Assembly (NCBI GenBank): GCA_012064415.1
Contig: SSNU01000013.1
Span: 105,612-164,031 of the forward strand
Direction: 5' to 3'
From: Gyrodactylus bullatarudis
Lineage: Eukaryota; Platyhelminthes; Monogenea; Gyrodactylidea; Gyrodactylidae
Length of the DNA stretch: 58,420 nucleotides
A program made the position numbers and the translations under genes. Below, in pieces: positions 10,587 to 22,403 of this stretch (its first letter is position 1; every line of letters begins with the position of its first letter). The notes under the pieces are model-generated. The model did not search any database and was not told where the DNA came from. It saw nothing but the letters and a program-made list of their open reading frames with translations.

Positions 10587-13500
10587 TCAAATGATATGAT
10601 CAACTCTAGTAAAGGGAATTTTTTGTTTACTTCCCTGCCTAAGGGACATCTGAATGGGGATTTTAGTTGACTCAGCATCAGAGGCTGTTTGACTCTCTGA
10701 AACATCAATATTTGGAATGAGGGAATATTTCTTCTCGAAGAACCTTTCAATGTTTTCAAGGGAACTAGGCGGAGAACAAATAGAGGTGGTCAATTCTGGT
10801 GGATTGATGAGTACCTCCTTGTCTTCTTGATGTAAATTTGTTATTGATCTATAAATAGAAGATTAGTTTAGTTAAAAGGATATCTCAACACCTGGACAAA
10901 AATCAGGGCATATATTTCTCAAAAAATCTACTAATAAGAATCATAATAAGAAATCAAATCTGATATGTAGTAGACTGGGTCCCTATCTTTTTTAAAGTTG
11001 AAAACTAAAAAATCTAATTCACTTCCTGACTAAACGAAAATCGTAGATTAAGAATTTCCCCATGTTCAATGTAACTTTTAGCACTTTTGACCCTAACAAA
11101 ACGTATCCATGCTTATAAGTAAGGATATGAAAAATTAAATGGGGGAATGATTACTAAATTACAGGTAAAACCCTCTGAAAGTAGAACAGATTAATATTAA
11201 TCGGGATAGTATGCGTATAATATAAAGGGTTTTTTGTGGAGAAGACTAGTGTCATAATAAAATTTATTAAAACTTATTAGGTCAATATTAGAATTCTCAG
11301 CCGTGGTCATCCAAACGTTTCGACGGTGATTGTCTTCACACGCCTTCTTCAGTGGTACGACAAGTTTGTCAAAAACAAAATACTATTTATATACTTTCAT
11401 GATCTCATACCTATCAGTTTCGTCCAATCAGATGAGAGAATAGAATAATACAAGAGGCTGACCTATGATAATAAAGTATTGATAATCAGAAAAGAATAGA
11501 GTTATTTGATGAAAAATTATAACGTTGGACTTGTCTTTCTTTAAATGATCACCGGATCTTAATCTTATACAGACTAAATCTATGTTTTTAGAAAATTTAA
11601 TCATATAATCTTCAAGTACCCTGGCCGATGTGATTTGGCCGATCCAATATATATAGGTTCTTTAATCAGTGATCCGTACGTATCTCTTCTTTAACAAGAT
11701 TCACTATAATAGATACAAAGTAAATTCTACATTACAAAAAACCAAACCGCTTCAAATGAGCAAAACCTTATTTTAAGTTTCAGGTTTATTAGCCGATGAT
11801 TACTTACAGGTTGTCGAATACATTGGATAAGTGAATCTTTGGCGATAGGTTTCCTGTCATATTGATTGATTTGCTTGAATGACCTTGTACCTTGGTGTCA
11901 ATTAATAACCTTTCTTTTTCATCAGCTTAAATTAGAAAAAAGGTTTTGTCAAAGTAAAGTAGAAAAGTTTAGTTTGGCTTACAGGAATGATTCTCACAAG
12001 AAAGCTTATTAGAGCTATTATTCCTGGAAGAGGTTGACTTCGGGTCTTTATTCACGCGTAGACTATGACTGGAAGAACGTTGGCGAATGGTCGTTGTTAA
12101 TGAAATTGTGTTTTTAGCCAAATCCATAGCAGCGTTGTTTGTGACCATTGCAAAATTCTTTGGTCGTACCGATTCAACTGGCAAAATGCGACGTCGTTTC
12201 TTTGGCAATTTCGATCTGGCTTGGGTGTGCGTGTAGAACATTGAAAAATTTGATACGATAACTGGGACAGGCAGGGAAATCGTAAGAACACCTGTTATGG
12301 CACACATTGCTCCAACTATCATGCCTGAATAATTTGAACTTATCTTTAGAATCTTTAGTGTTCGTCAACTATGATACAATTTTCTAATCTTTTGGACTTA
12401 AACTTAGATTAAAGTGGGTGATTTAAATTAGACAAGAAAAATGCGAGAATGTGCACACTGCGATTTTCCAAAGATTAAGAGCTCATAGAACTGAAAATGG
12501 TACATTTGTGATCATAAAATACTTGTTCAAATGATAGAAATAAGTGTCATAATCTGAATCATTGATCAATAAGTTTTACTTACCAAGATAAGTTTTCGGG
12601 ACCATATCTCCATATCCAACAGTTGTCATCGTGACAATGGCCCACCAAAGACCAACCGGTATCGACTCAAAATCATTTTCCACGTTGTACTCGAATCTTT
12701 CAGCATGATACATCAAAGCGGCAAATATAACAATGAAAACCATTAGAAAAAACACCAGCAATAACAATTCTTTACTGGATGCCTTAAATGTATGAATGAG
12801 AATCTTCAAACCGGTTATATGTCTGGTTAGTTTAAACAGGCGCATTATTCTTACAATGGAGAAGAACTCAAGAATTTCATAACTGGAATCATTCTTGTAG
12901 TAATGCGATAGGGTTAGATCCACATAAAAGGATATGAGAGCCAGCATGTCGATGATATTTACAGGTGATTTAATAAATTGAATCTGTAAAAATGATTGTT
13001 AATTTAAAACTTAGTGGAAAACATTTCTGAAAAACTCCAATCATGAATCCATTTAAAAAGACGTAAAATCGTATAGGTTTAAGAAAAATAATTCAATAGT
13101 ATCCGAGTTAAATGAAAATTCATTTTTTGGCCTGTATACTCAAAAGGTTTCAGAATCCTATATAGTAGGGATCAAGACCCATAGTTTTTTATAAAAAATT
13201 CTCAAACCAATCAAGAATAAGATGAAAAATCGTCTTTTCTCATTGGTTAATGATCATAATGACATAATCCAAAATCTGATTGGTTCAAAAATGTTTAATC
13301 GTTCCAGATACCTACTATATAATAAATAGGGCATGCTAGGGATAAGAGCTTCTTTTGTGATAAAGTTTGAGAATATTATTGCTCAAACTGGTATAGAGAT
13401 CAACTTGTAAGCAATATTTTACAGAAATTCTGCCATTTTATAAAGCTAGCTTATAAATATTCTATTTTATTAATCTTCAAAGTATACTGTTCCTATCATT

Positions 13501-15938
13501 CACCTATTTCAATTTATTATAATGAATATCAACAAACCTTGGAATGTGTTACAAAGAATCTAATGAAAATCTCAAATGTGAACCATCCATTGCACAAGAC
13601 CTCAATGATTGAGAAATACTCGCCACTTTGTATTGCCTTCAGTTTGAGGTAGCTTACAAAGGGTCTATTAACATCCTCTTTCAACTGGTCTGGGGTCATT
13701 GGGGCTTGACGTTTGATGCGTCCCTTTCCATGATTGGAGTTCTGTGTCTTAAGATTATTGCCACAGTCATTAATTGAATTATATCGGTCTAGTTCATCTT
13801 GATCTATGGGTATTGTTACATTGACCAAATGAGGTACACGAAGATTTGAACAGGTTTTCAGGCAAAATGATAAAATTGACAAAAGTATAAAGAAGACTGA
13901 TATAAAGGCAATTATCTAGTAAAAGAAAAATCTATTTTTATGTTTTAAAAAATTTACGTTATTCTGGAATAGCTATTCAACTTTTATGGAAATGATTCTT
14001 ATCATCTCTAAACATTGATAAGTTTAATAATTTCGGCCAAAAAAGATCATTAAGCTCAGATATCAATGACATTCTTAAATCTGGCTAGTATGATGGTAAA
14101 CTCAGATATCATTGAAAAAGCATAGAGGTCATACTAGCTCTGTTATTGAAAGGGTTAATTTCTATAGTCAGCAGTCTCAAAATACTACTAACTTAAAAAG
14201 TATTGAATTTTCGTTTAAATCTTACCTTGGCACCTATAGATGAATACGGCTCATCAAAGAGTGTATGAATTTTTGGCTTGTACTTCTGCCATTTGGTCAG
14301 AGTCCCATTGTTGAAAGCATCTTCAAGGTTAAATTTTGCATACAATTCTTCCTCGGTACGATCATCGGTATCCAAATCCAAGGAGTCCAAAATTTGAAGA
14401 GTCTCTTGAGTTTCTCGATGTGAAGTATATGTTGTCCAACAGCATGGTTCAACCTGTTTTTAAATCACCTCTTAATTAAATTATTCATAAATGTAACTAC
14501 TTTTAAGTAAACTTGAAATCTTTTAAATTTTTTCGTCTACTTCAATGACAAATTTCTTAAATAAAACTTGTTTTTAGCATAGCTTCGAATTTATTTGCGA
14601 CAAGTTTTAAGTATAACCCTGGGTAGCGTGTCTGGCTAGCATAAGAGCGCAATCATAAGGAATTCTTCGTATAATTCTTATTCTGAAATTCACTAGCTTT
14701 CGATATTTGACTGAAATATGTCTTAGAAAATTAAAGACTTGCATTGATGAAAAAATGGTTTCTGTAAACAGTTAACAAATCATAAAAATCTTTTTCTGTA
14801 TCACAAAAATTTTGTAACTAACTCTATAATTTGAATGTTTCTTTAGTTAACATATTTATTTCTTAAAGACCCTTGAAATCATTCCTCGATGACCTAACTT
14901 TATGAGATAGGCCTATCCAGATTTAACCCTGCTTGAAGTCAATTAACTTGGGTTGGTAGGAAAAAACCTAATGATTCTTAATACCTTGGGTCAATGAAAG
15001 ATTAAACTACCGCAGTAACTCGTTAATGTGTTGAAATAAATTTTTGTTTAAATTTTATTGTTTTTCTCCTAACAAAAGATTGTACCGATGAAATCAATAA
15101 AACTTACAAAACCCAACCTTAGAATTCATCAATCTTCAGACTTTAACTAAAATTTATTTATGAAAAATTTTGTTTTTGGAAAGACAAAAGTAATCAAAAG
15201 GCTGAGAGCAATGTCTTTAGCCTCCCCCCCCCATTGTACTATACCTTTTTCAGAGCAAGTTAAGAATTCTGATTTAAAATTTTTTCAATATAGAAATAAA
15301 CTAATGGAAGGTCCCCAATTGATTATTATAATTAGTATTTATATGTTAACCGAGGTAGAGAGTCAAGAGACCCGGCGAAATATAACGTTTATCACTCAAA
15401 TATACTCTTTGTTCTCTAAACCTCCCAAATGAGTTTAGTATCTAACTCAAGAATTGTCATACTTGTCAATACCATCGAAATTTCATCAATTTTCAAGGAG
15501 TAAAAACGGTCAGGAAATCGACTTCGTTCGATCACATTCAGCAAATTTTTGATCCCACATTTTTAGATCACTCTCGAAATTTTAAATCAATAGAAATTTT
15601 CAGCTCGAGAGTATTTGGTGCAAACTCTTTTCATAAATTGAAAATCAAATTTAGCTTACTTGATTAGCATCAAGGCCCCAAAAATCCATTTCCTCTTCAA
15701 ATAAGGGACCGCAGACATCTGTTGGATAATGCAACTTGCCAGTCCTGTAATAGTTGAGCACTTGACTGAAAACTCCTGGATGTCGATCGAAAAAGTACTC
15801 ATTCAAATTCGGATCATAGTTGGCAAGAGCTTCTGTGAGCCTAGATAATCTTGTAGCTGGAATCTTCTTTAGTGTGGCTTTGTAAGTTTCATGGCGTATG
15901 CCCCCAACATTCAAGATAACTTTATTATCTGCATACAT
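10587..15938 (-). CDS. Shaw: Shaw/Kv3-type voltage-gated potassium channel, seven coding exons, 668 aa
   Basis: Exons on the minus strand: 15938-15660, 14453-14226, 13915-13538, 12983-12584, 12324-11983, 11925-11808, 10848-10587; all introns are GT-AG and the joined frame is open. Exon 1 gives the T1 tetramerisation domain ([20 protein letters not shown]). S1 is at 170-188, S2 about 270-292, S3 about 302-320. S4 (336-352) shows the R..R..K..R gating charges, S5 is about 367-389. The selectivity filter TVGYGD is at 416-421, and S6 carries PVPVIV at 447-452. The segment after S6 ([19 protein letters not shown]) matches insect Shaw closely. The tail of exons 6-7 is not conserved to my knowledge. 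The channel would give delayed-rectifier K+ current in neurons or muscle. An acceptor (TTTTTAG) 4 nt before the ATG suggests an upstream non-coding exon. Introns hold Penelope-like and ribozyme-like repeats. Confidence 0.95.
11254..11375 (-). repeat. Penelope-like tail with hammerhead-like core, in intron 6 of Shaw
   Basis: The minus strand reads CACTGAAGAAGGCGTGTG...CACCGTCGAAACGTTTGG followed by the AT-rich TTTTAATAAATTTTATTAT. The CTGAAGA box (11352-11346) and GAAA box (11321-11318) flank a hairpin (GGCG-GTG with CAC-CGTC), the arrangement of a hammerhead core with helix II. Such motifs are established in the terminal repeats of Penelope-like elements. No reverse transcriptase is attached here, so this is a detached tail. 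Confidence 0.6.
13155..13324. repeat. Possible small MITE in intron 3 of Shaw
   Basis: Short inverted ends, TATATAGTAGG on the left and CCTACTATATA-type on the right, bound about 165 bp without coding capacity. No second copy was found here, so the mobile-element call rests only on the ends. Confidence 0.3.
15157..15465 (+). mobile_element. Non-autonomous Penelope-like unit with hammerhead-like core, in intron 1 of Shaw
   Basis: Shares the block AATGGAAGGTCCCCAATTGA, then ATTAGTATTTATATGTTA, then the ribozyme-like core, then CACTCAAATATAC and AATGAGTTTAGTATCTAACTC, with the units at 52010-52395 and 22218-22403. It carries no coding sequence of its own. The sequence after 15465 belongs to the centre of a subfamily B palindromic element, so the unit may be nested in it. 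Confidence 0.5.
15360..15397 (+). ncRNA. Hammerhead-like ribozyme core, copy 1 (damaged)
   Basis: GAGT (15360-15363) pairs with ACTC (15394-15397) as helix I. The core between them reads C-AAGA, GACCCGGC, GAAA, TATAACGTTTAT, C. Helix III would be ATA/TAT, and cleavage would fall after the C at 15393. The first core box has lost TG (CTGAAGA to CAAGA), so this copy should be inactive. Confidence 0.4.
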
Positions 15939-15944
15939 GGTTCT

Positions 15945-16560
15945 AAAAATAAGATAAAAGTTAGTTATCTAATTTTTTACTGTATTTTACTACTGTATTT
16001 GAAGAAAAATAAGGAATTTTTAAAAAATTTCAATTTGGGGTCGAATAACTATTTTTTAAACTTTTGAATTCGCCAAATTTAATTGATTTTTAAGTTATGA
16101 AAAGGGTCAAAAGGGAATCGAAATTTAATGAAAGTGAGATGAATCAATCGATCAAATTTAGCCTGATTGATTAACTGTGATCCTGAAAAGCCTCTTTTGA
16201 CCGTCATCCCACTATGAAATAAATTTTCAACTTGAAGCTTCAAAAATTTAAATGTATCTTTGTTGTTTGATATACAAGTTATATCATATTTATCAGAAGG
16301 TTATCAAATTTCGTCAATTTGTTTAGTTAGGATTCAATCTTGTGATGCTTACTCCAGTGATTGATGTCTTCAATTTATAATTTAGACATTCTCTGTAGAG
16401 TTGTTAGCATCAAGATTGATTAAGCATTAAGAACTGCGGTAACATGATCAGAACTGTGACTGATCTATGCACTAGAGTACACCTCAATTTTTAAAACTAT
16501 CAACACTAAAATTCTGGGATAGATTTTACTTATAAACAGATACAGACGAGTATCAGAGTT
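15945..16560. other. 5' flank of Shaw; degraded repeat, no gene
   Basis: Contains phrases of the subfamily B palindromic element (gatcctgaaaagcctcttttgacc-type text near 16180) but no terminus or coding region. The Shaw promoter and first exon are not identifiable. Confidence 0.4.
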
Positions 16561-16564
16561 ATCT

Positions 16565-17014
16565 GAGAACAAAGGTAAAAGTTCTCAGAAAATTCTTGAA
16601 CTCTACCCTATGGTTTCAGAATACGCTGATTACAAATCTGTAGTTTTTTTAACGCAATTATTTTTGGTACGGAAGTTATCGATCAAAAAATAATCTATTT
16701 TTTGGTCCAAAAACAGCCTATCTTTGTAGCTTAAGCAGATAAAGTTCAGGCGATTGTATATTTGAATTCTACGGGTATGATTACTCGATAAAAGTTATCT
16801 TACTAAAATTAGTTTCTCGAAAAAATTCAACTCTCTTTGAATTAGTATAGCGCGAGTTTGACGAATGATAGAGCTGAGATCAATGCGTATTCCATAGGAT
16901 AAATAGATTTCCTATTGAATGGGTGGTGAACGAAGTATTTTCTGAGGCTTGAATGAATAATAATGAGTTGCTAAAATGATGTGTGATAGAACTATCACTG
17001 TGGGACTTTAAGGG
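16565..17014. repeat. TTAA MITE (family ending AAAGTCCCA), left end eroded
   Basis: The right end TGGGACTTTAAGGG is followed by TTAA (17015-17018). The body is closely similar over most of its length to 34335-34808, including GATTTCCTATTGAATGGG and GTGAACGAAGTATTTTCTGA. Its left terminus is not recognisable. The TTAA flank and CCCTTAAAGTCCCA ends point to piggyBac-type mobilisation. Confidence 0.65.
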
Positions 17015-17154
17015 TTAAACAAAATTACAGGCGGTTACATTAGTTTTACGAAAAAGCCTACCAACTAACCCTTGGCGGTCAAAATAATTTTTGTGAGGCT
17101 GATCAATATTTTTATATCGCAATTAATTCAACTAAGAATTTATTTTCAAAATTA

Positions 17155-17934
17155 AAGCTAGTTAATATGAAGATGGGAATAATTCATGCTTTTTACAAAA
17201 TTATGAATTTTTTCATCAAGAAATCGAATTTGATCAAGATTTTTTGGAATCTAGATCGTAGGTTCCACTTTCAGGATCTGAAGAATATGAATTTGAAAAA
17301 AATCAAATTTTAAGAATGTTATGGCATATTTCAAATCTAGCGATGGCGTCGAATTCCCACTCTTTTGAACTTTGAGTTGATAATTTTTAATGATTTAAAA
17401 GTGAGAGAGTGATCAAAAGTTGATTTTTAGGATCACGATTAGTCAAAGAAATCAAATATGCTGATTCAGATTTTGAGAATCTGCCCATCTTCATGTGATA
17501 ATCGAATTTTGATTTTTTGAACATTTTCACTACTTGAAAATCGATGAAATTTTGATGATTCAAGATCCCTGGAAATTGGTGAGTCTATTGAAATTTTCAT
17601 AGTCATAATTGGTTTCTTTGACTAATCGTGATCCTAAAAATAAACTTTTGATCACTCTCTCACTCTTAAATCATTAAAAATTATTAATGAGTTCAGAAAC
17701 CAACAAAAAATTATTAACTCAAAGTTCAAAAAAATGGGAATCCGGCGCCATCGCTAGATTTGAAATATGCCATAACTTTCTTAAAATTTGATTTTTTTCA
17801 AATTTATTTTCTTCAGATCCAGAAAGTGGGACTAGATCTAGATTCCAAAAAATCTTGATCAAATTCGATTTCTTGATGAAAAAGTTTATAATTTTGTAAA
17901 AAGCATAAATTCCCATCTTCATATTAACTAGCTT
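17155..17934. mobile_element. Palindromic TA-flanked element, subfamily B (best complete copy)
   Basis: Ends are AAGCTAGTTAATATGAAGAT and its inverse, with TA on both sides (17153-17154, 17935-17936). Almost the whole 780 bp is an inverted repeat. Paired inner words include GAGAGAGTGATCAAAAGTTG against its complement, and GAATTTGATCAAGATTTTTT against its complement. There is no coding sequence. Open frames inside it are by-products of the palindrome. Confidence 0.9.
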
Positions 17935-18541
17935 TAGTCTGGAAAATTTACATTGAAAAATAAATGAATGGACACTTCTCAAATCAATTATTATCTCTGC
18001 ATTTTAGATGATTTTGTAAATTGATATGATATCCTTATCTATACTCTGTAATGCACATACAGAAGGCTATTCTTTAAAAGCCTTCCGGTTTAGGGAAACC
18101 TAACCTATCCCTTTAGTTTATTTTCTAGAGAGTACATTCTGAAAAAAATTGGCATAAAAAGAATTCATTTTTGGTAATTGATAATCCACCTTTATGCATT
18201 ACGTTTCTGGATTTGTCTAAAGAAACGAAACATTGAATTTAGACAAGTTGGATGAAGCATACGATACGTTCATTTATTTATTCATTTTCTGCATGTTTAC
18301 ACAAAAATGATGTTTCGATTTCTAGAGAAAAGTATCTTTTGATAAAATCTATTTTCTCTGTTTTGTAATTTGAGAACTGGAAAAGTTAGTTCTACAACAT
18401 CTCACTATCCTTGAAGGAGAATTAATCCGAAAGAAATTCTCATGCAACTCCGAGTTTGTCCACTGTAAGCAATCAGGATTTATTATCATGAATTAACTTT
18501 TCTTTAATAGGTTACAACCAAATTAAAACCTCCTTTTTCAT

Positions 18542-18740
18542 GCTTAAAGTCCCAGAGAACATTTTTGATTATGTTTTAGTTAGTTTTACGAAATTATTTT
18601 TAGTTCAGGAGTTGTTAATTAACAACAATTATGATCAATCAACTTTTGGAACTTTAACATATAGAGTTTAGGCGATTGTATGCATTTGAATTCTAAAGGG
18701 TAAGAGAGGGCTAGCAATATAAAATTTCTAAAATAACTCT
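18542..18740. repeat. Fragment of the AAAGTCCCA-type TTAA MITE
   Basis: Begins CTTAAAGTCCCAGAG and shares AGTTTAGGCGATTGTAT and TTGAATTCTAAAGG with the copies at 16565-17014 and 34335-34808. The right half is missing. Confidence 0.5.
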
Positions 18741-19856
18741 ATTGAGAACTAGCCTAAAAGGTCATATTATGTACTTTTTAATCTTGTTACTATTGATAGT
18801 CTTGAAACTAACGGAATGGTTTGTTAAACTTGTTACTCGCTATTAGATAATCTTGTGACTATTAAGATTAACTAGATTAAGGAATGTATTTATAAATGTG
18901 AGGGTTTTTTGACTTCTTTCTATCGAATTTTAAATATTCATTGGTTTTTTATTGACTGATTGTGAAAATAAAGGAATCTTGATTTCTTCAGAAAGGATGA
19001 CATCACTTTCACAAGTGGCATCGGTTATTCTTCCCAGTATCTCATTAGACATTTAAGGGGAAGTACAATATGCAAACAATAGGAAATTGACAAATATTTG
19101 AATAAAAAATTAATAAGAAAATTACTACTTGCATAGATTGATAGACGGAAGGAAGAACACGAAATACAAAAAGTCACGTTGGTTGGATCAATCAATAAAT
19201 AAATGTTTAAAATAAAATGTAAGATCGAATTCGATAGAAATTGTATAAATACAAGGTGAATTAAAAGGTCATCCTGATTTTTTTTATAGTTGAGAATTTC
19301 AGTTTTACTTGACACTATCAAGCAAAAATTCCTCGATTCTTATTGGCTGATAAAAATCAAAATTCATTGGTTGTTTTTATAGGTCATATAAATCAAAATG
19401 TAATTCTTAAAATTTTTCTAAGATTTGAAGATATGTTTAATCCTACCAACAATGACTGAAATAGGAGAATGGTATAAATTATATGAATTATGAAAAAAAA
19501 ATTAAAATTGTCATCTTAGAACCTGTAGCTTTTATAACAGATTTATACAATTTATACCTTAATTTTCATTAAAAATTCAACGATTTTTTATGGAATTAAC
19601 TTCATTCAGAAAATTCATCTCATAAAACTTCCTGTAATTATTCTGCTTAACCCTCGAATGAGATATTCATTCTTGCTAATGGAATCTTTATTACAAATGG
19701 GAGTGTATAATAGGGATACCCCATTTTTCTTTAATACACAACTTGACCAAAAACTAATACCATCTAGAGGAATTAGATGCTATTTAAAATGAAAAAAATA
19801 AACTTCTATTACGTTTCGAAAATTCTCCGTACCGTGAAAGAGGCCTTATGATCTAG

Positions 19857-19947
19857 ATTCCAAAAAATCTTGATCAAATTCGATTTCTTGATGAAAATAA
19901 TAAGAATTTTGTAAAAATCATAAATTCCCATCTTCATATTAACTAGG
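19857..19947 (+). repeat. Right-end fragment of a subfamily B palindromic element
   Basis: ATTCCAAAAAATCTTGATCA through CCCATCTTCATATTAACTAG matches the right terminus of the 17155-17934 element. The left part is absent. Confidence 0.7.
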
Positions 19948-20528
19948 TGTACCAAAAAATACCGAAAATTAGCTTGAGATCTCAACTTATTTTATATTAA
20001 AAAATATTAATTTTAGTATACAAAAGTATACAAAGTCTAAGAAGAAGAAGAAAAAACCTATGAATAATATTGTTAAATTTCTTGAACAAAAATATTCATA
20101 CACTAAGTAGTTATAATATAAGCGACAGTTGGACCAGGTGGTTGAGACTCTTTTTCTTGTTATAATAAATTTTCTAAAATTTTGAAGTTTTTTAAAAAAA
20201 TTATTGGAGACATCAATTATAACTTATAAGTCTTTAAAATTATCTTGGATTATAAAATTCTTTTTCGAAAATAGACTTGATCGTATTTTTTTAGAAAAGA
20301 TTATTCTTCTTTCAAGTAGCAACATTGAAATTTGTGATTTTGGCAGCAATTTCAAGCTACTTGAGAACATTATTCTCAGGTTTTTTTTGCTTAAGCTGAC
20401 AAAATTGACATCTTCGGATACAGCATAAAATTAACTCTCTAATGATGGTCCAAGCTTATATTCTAATATTTTGTTTTCGATGATCTAATCCCTAGTAGGG
20501 GTCCCCTGCTAATACTTACAAAGATTAA

Positions 20529-20734
20529 CCCCGATGGACATACATGTCCATTTTCCAACTTTTTGAACCTTCATAACTCTACCAGTCTGATACGTTTCTG
20601 GGTCAATTAAAGTTTAAATTGAAGCCCACAATGTAAACTTGCAATAGTAATATTTTTGGCCAAATAACTTGGTATCTTCATAGCTAAATTTTGGTTTTTA
20701 TAAAAATTGTGAAATATTCTCGGTACTGAAAGGG
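20529..20734. repeat. Possible short piggyBac-type TTAA MITE
   Basis: Flanked by TTAA at 20525-20528 and 20735-20738 and beginning and ending with CCC/GGG. The left end has the palindrome GGACATACATGTCC. Beyond TTAACCC the two ends do not match well, so this may be chance or an eroded element. Confidence 0.3.
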
Positions 20735-22217
20735 TTAACTAAAAATACATCATTTCGTTCATGATGCTTAGTTAATAAAGCCAAATAAGATATTCCTGCG
20801 GGATATATTACCTAAGCATCTAGAACGAAATATTTCTAGTTAATCTCTAATATATTCTTGAACAGAGAAGGGATAGTTTAGATAATAAAAATTCAGATTG
20901 CTTTTGTTATAAGTTACCAAGCTCGTTGAGAATAGCTTTACTTATTTTTTAATGTAAATGTGATCAGAGCAAAAAAAGATATGCTTGGAAAAAATAATTT
21001 CTCTTATCTTGATTATTTTTCATCTAGCTTCATACTCAGTTTATTCAATGAGAATGTAAATAAATCTATTTTCTCAGTCCACCTGATGAATTGTTTCAAA
21101 TTTCTTTTTATTTTCCATTTGAGAAAAGAAAATAAATTGTTTTACTAATCAATCAAATTTGAAGTCACTTGATTAAGAAATTTCCCTTTTTGTAATCCAT
21201 ATTCTTTGATTAAACATTTATCAGAATAATAATAATGAAAAGAGTGAATTTTCAATTATACAGTTACATGAAAGAACAGTTTGATGAAATTTTGAATTTA
21301 CACTGTACGTTTTTAGCACTTTCTCCTCAACCTTTTTCCAGAACCTTAGCTCAAGTAATAATAAGAATAATTTTTTCTTCTCATCGAAGCATAAAAATAA
21401 TACCATCAGATGCAGAATGAAAAACTGTTACACTTCCGTAAATTATATTTCTGGCTTAAAACTAGACGAGTTTAAAGTTCATATGATTTCATTTTTAGCT
21501 TTCAAATGAATTTGGGAAAAAATCATTCAGAATTTAGTTACAGACCCCCGTTTATTTTCACAACGATGACGTAAGGCAAACAGATCTTGCAGGGAGACCC
21601 CCTTTTTTCCAATTCTGTGTTTTTAGTTTTGTGAGGAAGTTGGGGTAACATACAATTTGGATTCTATAGACCCCTGTTCATTTCTTATAATGCAAACATA
21701 TTTTGTATAAAAAAATAGTTGAAAATTTCAAGTATGAAATCGATATCTCTAATAGGTTGGAAGTTTTTAGAGTCAAAAATGCCCGTTTTAACCTCTATTA
21801 TCTTTTAAATGATAGATTAACACGAAGCTAACCAACAAGAGACTTAGAATGAACAGAGGGAATCGAATGTCCAAATTCATGTCAGACTATCATTCAAGGG
21901 AGATGGACAATGCCACGACTTAAGAAATAAGCTGAACTCACTTGTGAATAAAAATGAAATACAATTGAAGGTTGTATTCAAAACGGCAAGTATGATCATA
22001 TTTCAACTTAAAGACAGGCTAGAACTATAAGAAAAATCAAATCTCATTTACTGCTTCGAAGCTGCTTGGAAGGACCAAAAGAAGACTTGCAATTAGAATC
22101 CAGGAACATCTCAACAAGAATGTATAACAAAATAATTTCAAATTCTAAATTTGAATATGTTGAAGATTTTTTAAAATCCTACTCATGTTGCATACTTTAA
22201 CGATTTGAAGAAAAAAA

Positions 22218-22403
22218 TGTAATGTTGGCAAACTTCATCAAGTATATTAGAACTCGATTCTAGACTCATGTGGAAGGTTTGCGAACAAGTAAATAATTAA
22301 GTGATAAACGTTTTATTTTGCCGGTTCTCATCAGACTTAATCCCGGACTAAATATATATATAGTTCATTGCATAATATTTCTGCCCTTCCATTGGTTCAA
22401 AAG
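22218..22403 (-). mobile_element. Non-autonomous Penelope-like unit with a ~50-bp target duplication
   Basis: The flanking copies of TCCTACTCATGTTG...ACTTTAACGATTTGAAG show that about 50 bp of the host palindrome was duplicated on insertion, as happens with the long, variable duplications of Penelope-like retroelements. The unit carries CTTCCATTGGTTCAAAAG at one end and a hammerhead-like core on the minus strand, and no coding sequence. It shares both blocks with the units at 15157-15465 and 52010-52395. Confidence 0.65.
22297..22340 (-). ncRNA. Hammerhead-like ribozyme core, copy 4 (best helices)
   Basis: Helix I TTAAGT/ACTTAA is 6 bp. The first box is the canonical CTGATGA. Helix III ATAAA-ACG-TTTAT is a perfect 5-bp triloop hairpin, followed by the C at the cleavage position. 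Two weaknesses: the GAAA box reads AAAA (its first G changed to A), which should block catalysis, and helix II (GAACCGGC) is very short. Confidence 0.45.

Larger units (their letters stand above)
18745..22137. other. No recognisable gene; scattered repeat fragments
   Basis: AT-rich sequence. Contains a right-end fragment of the subfamily B palindromic element at 19857-19947 and a possible TTAA element at 20529-20734. Frames such as 20204-20428, 20960-21148 and 21235-21420 (61-74 residues) have no recognisable domains. Confidence 0.5.

Noticed and set aside
11969..12368. Additional overlapping minus-strand frames at Shaw exon 5 (12097-12291, 12174-12368)
   Set aside because: Wrong frames of the exon; only the frame giving [16 protein letters not shown] joins with its neighbours.
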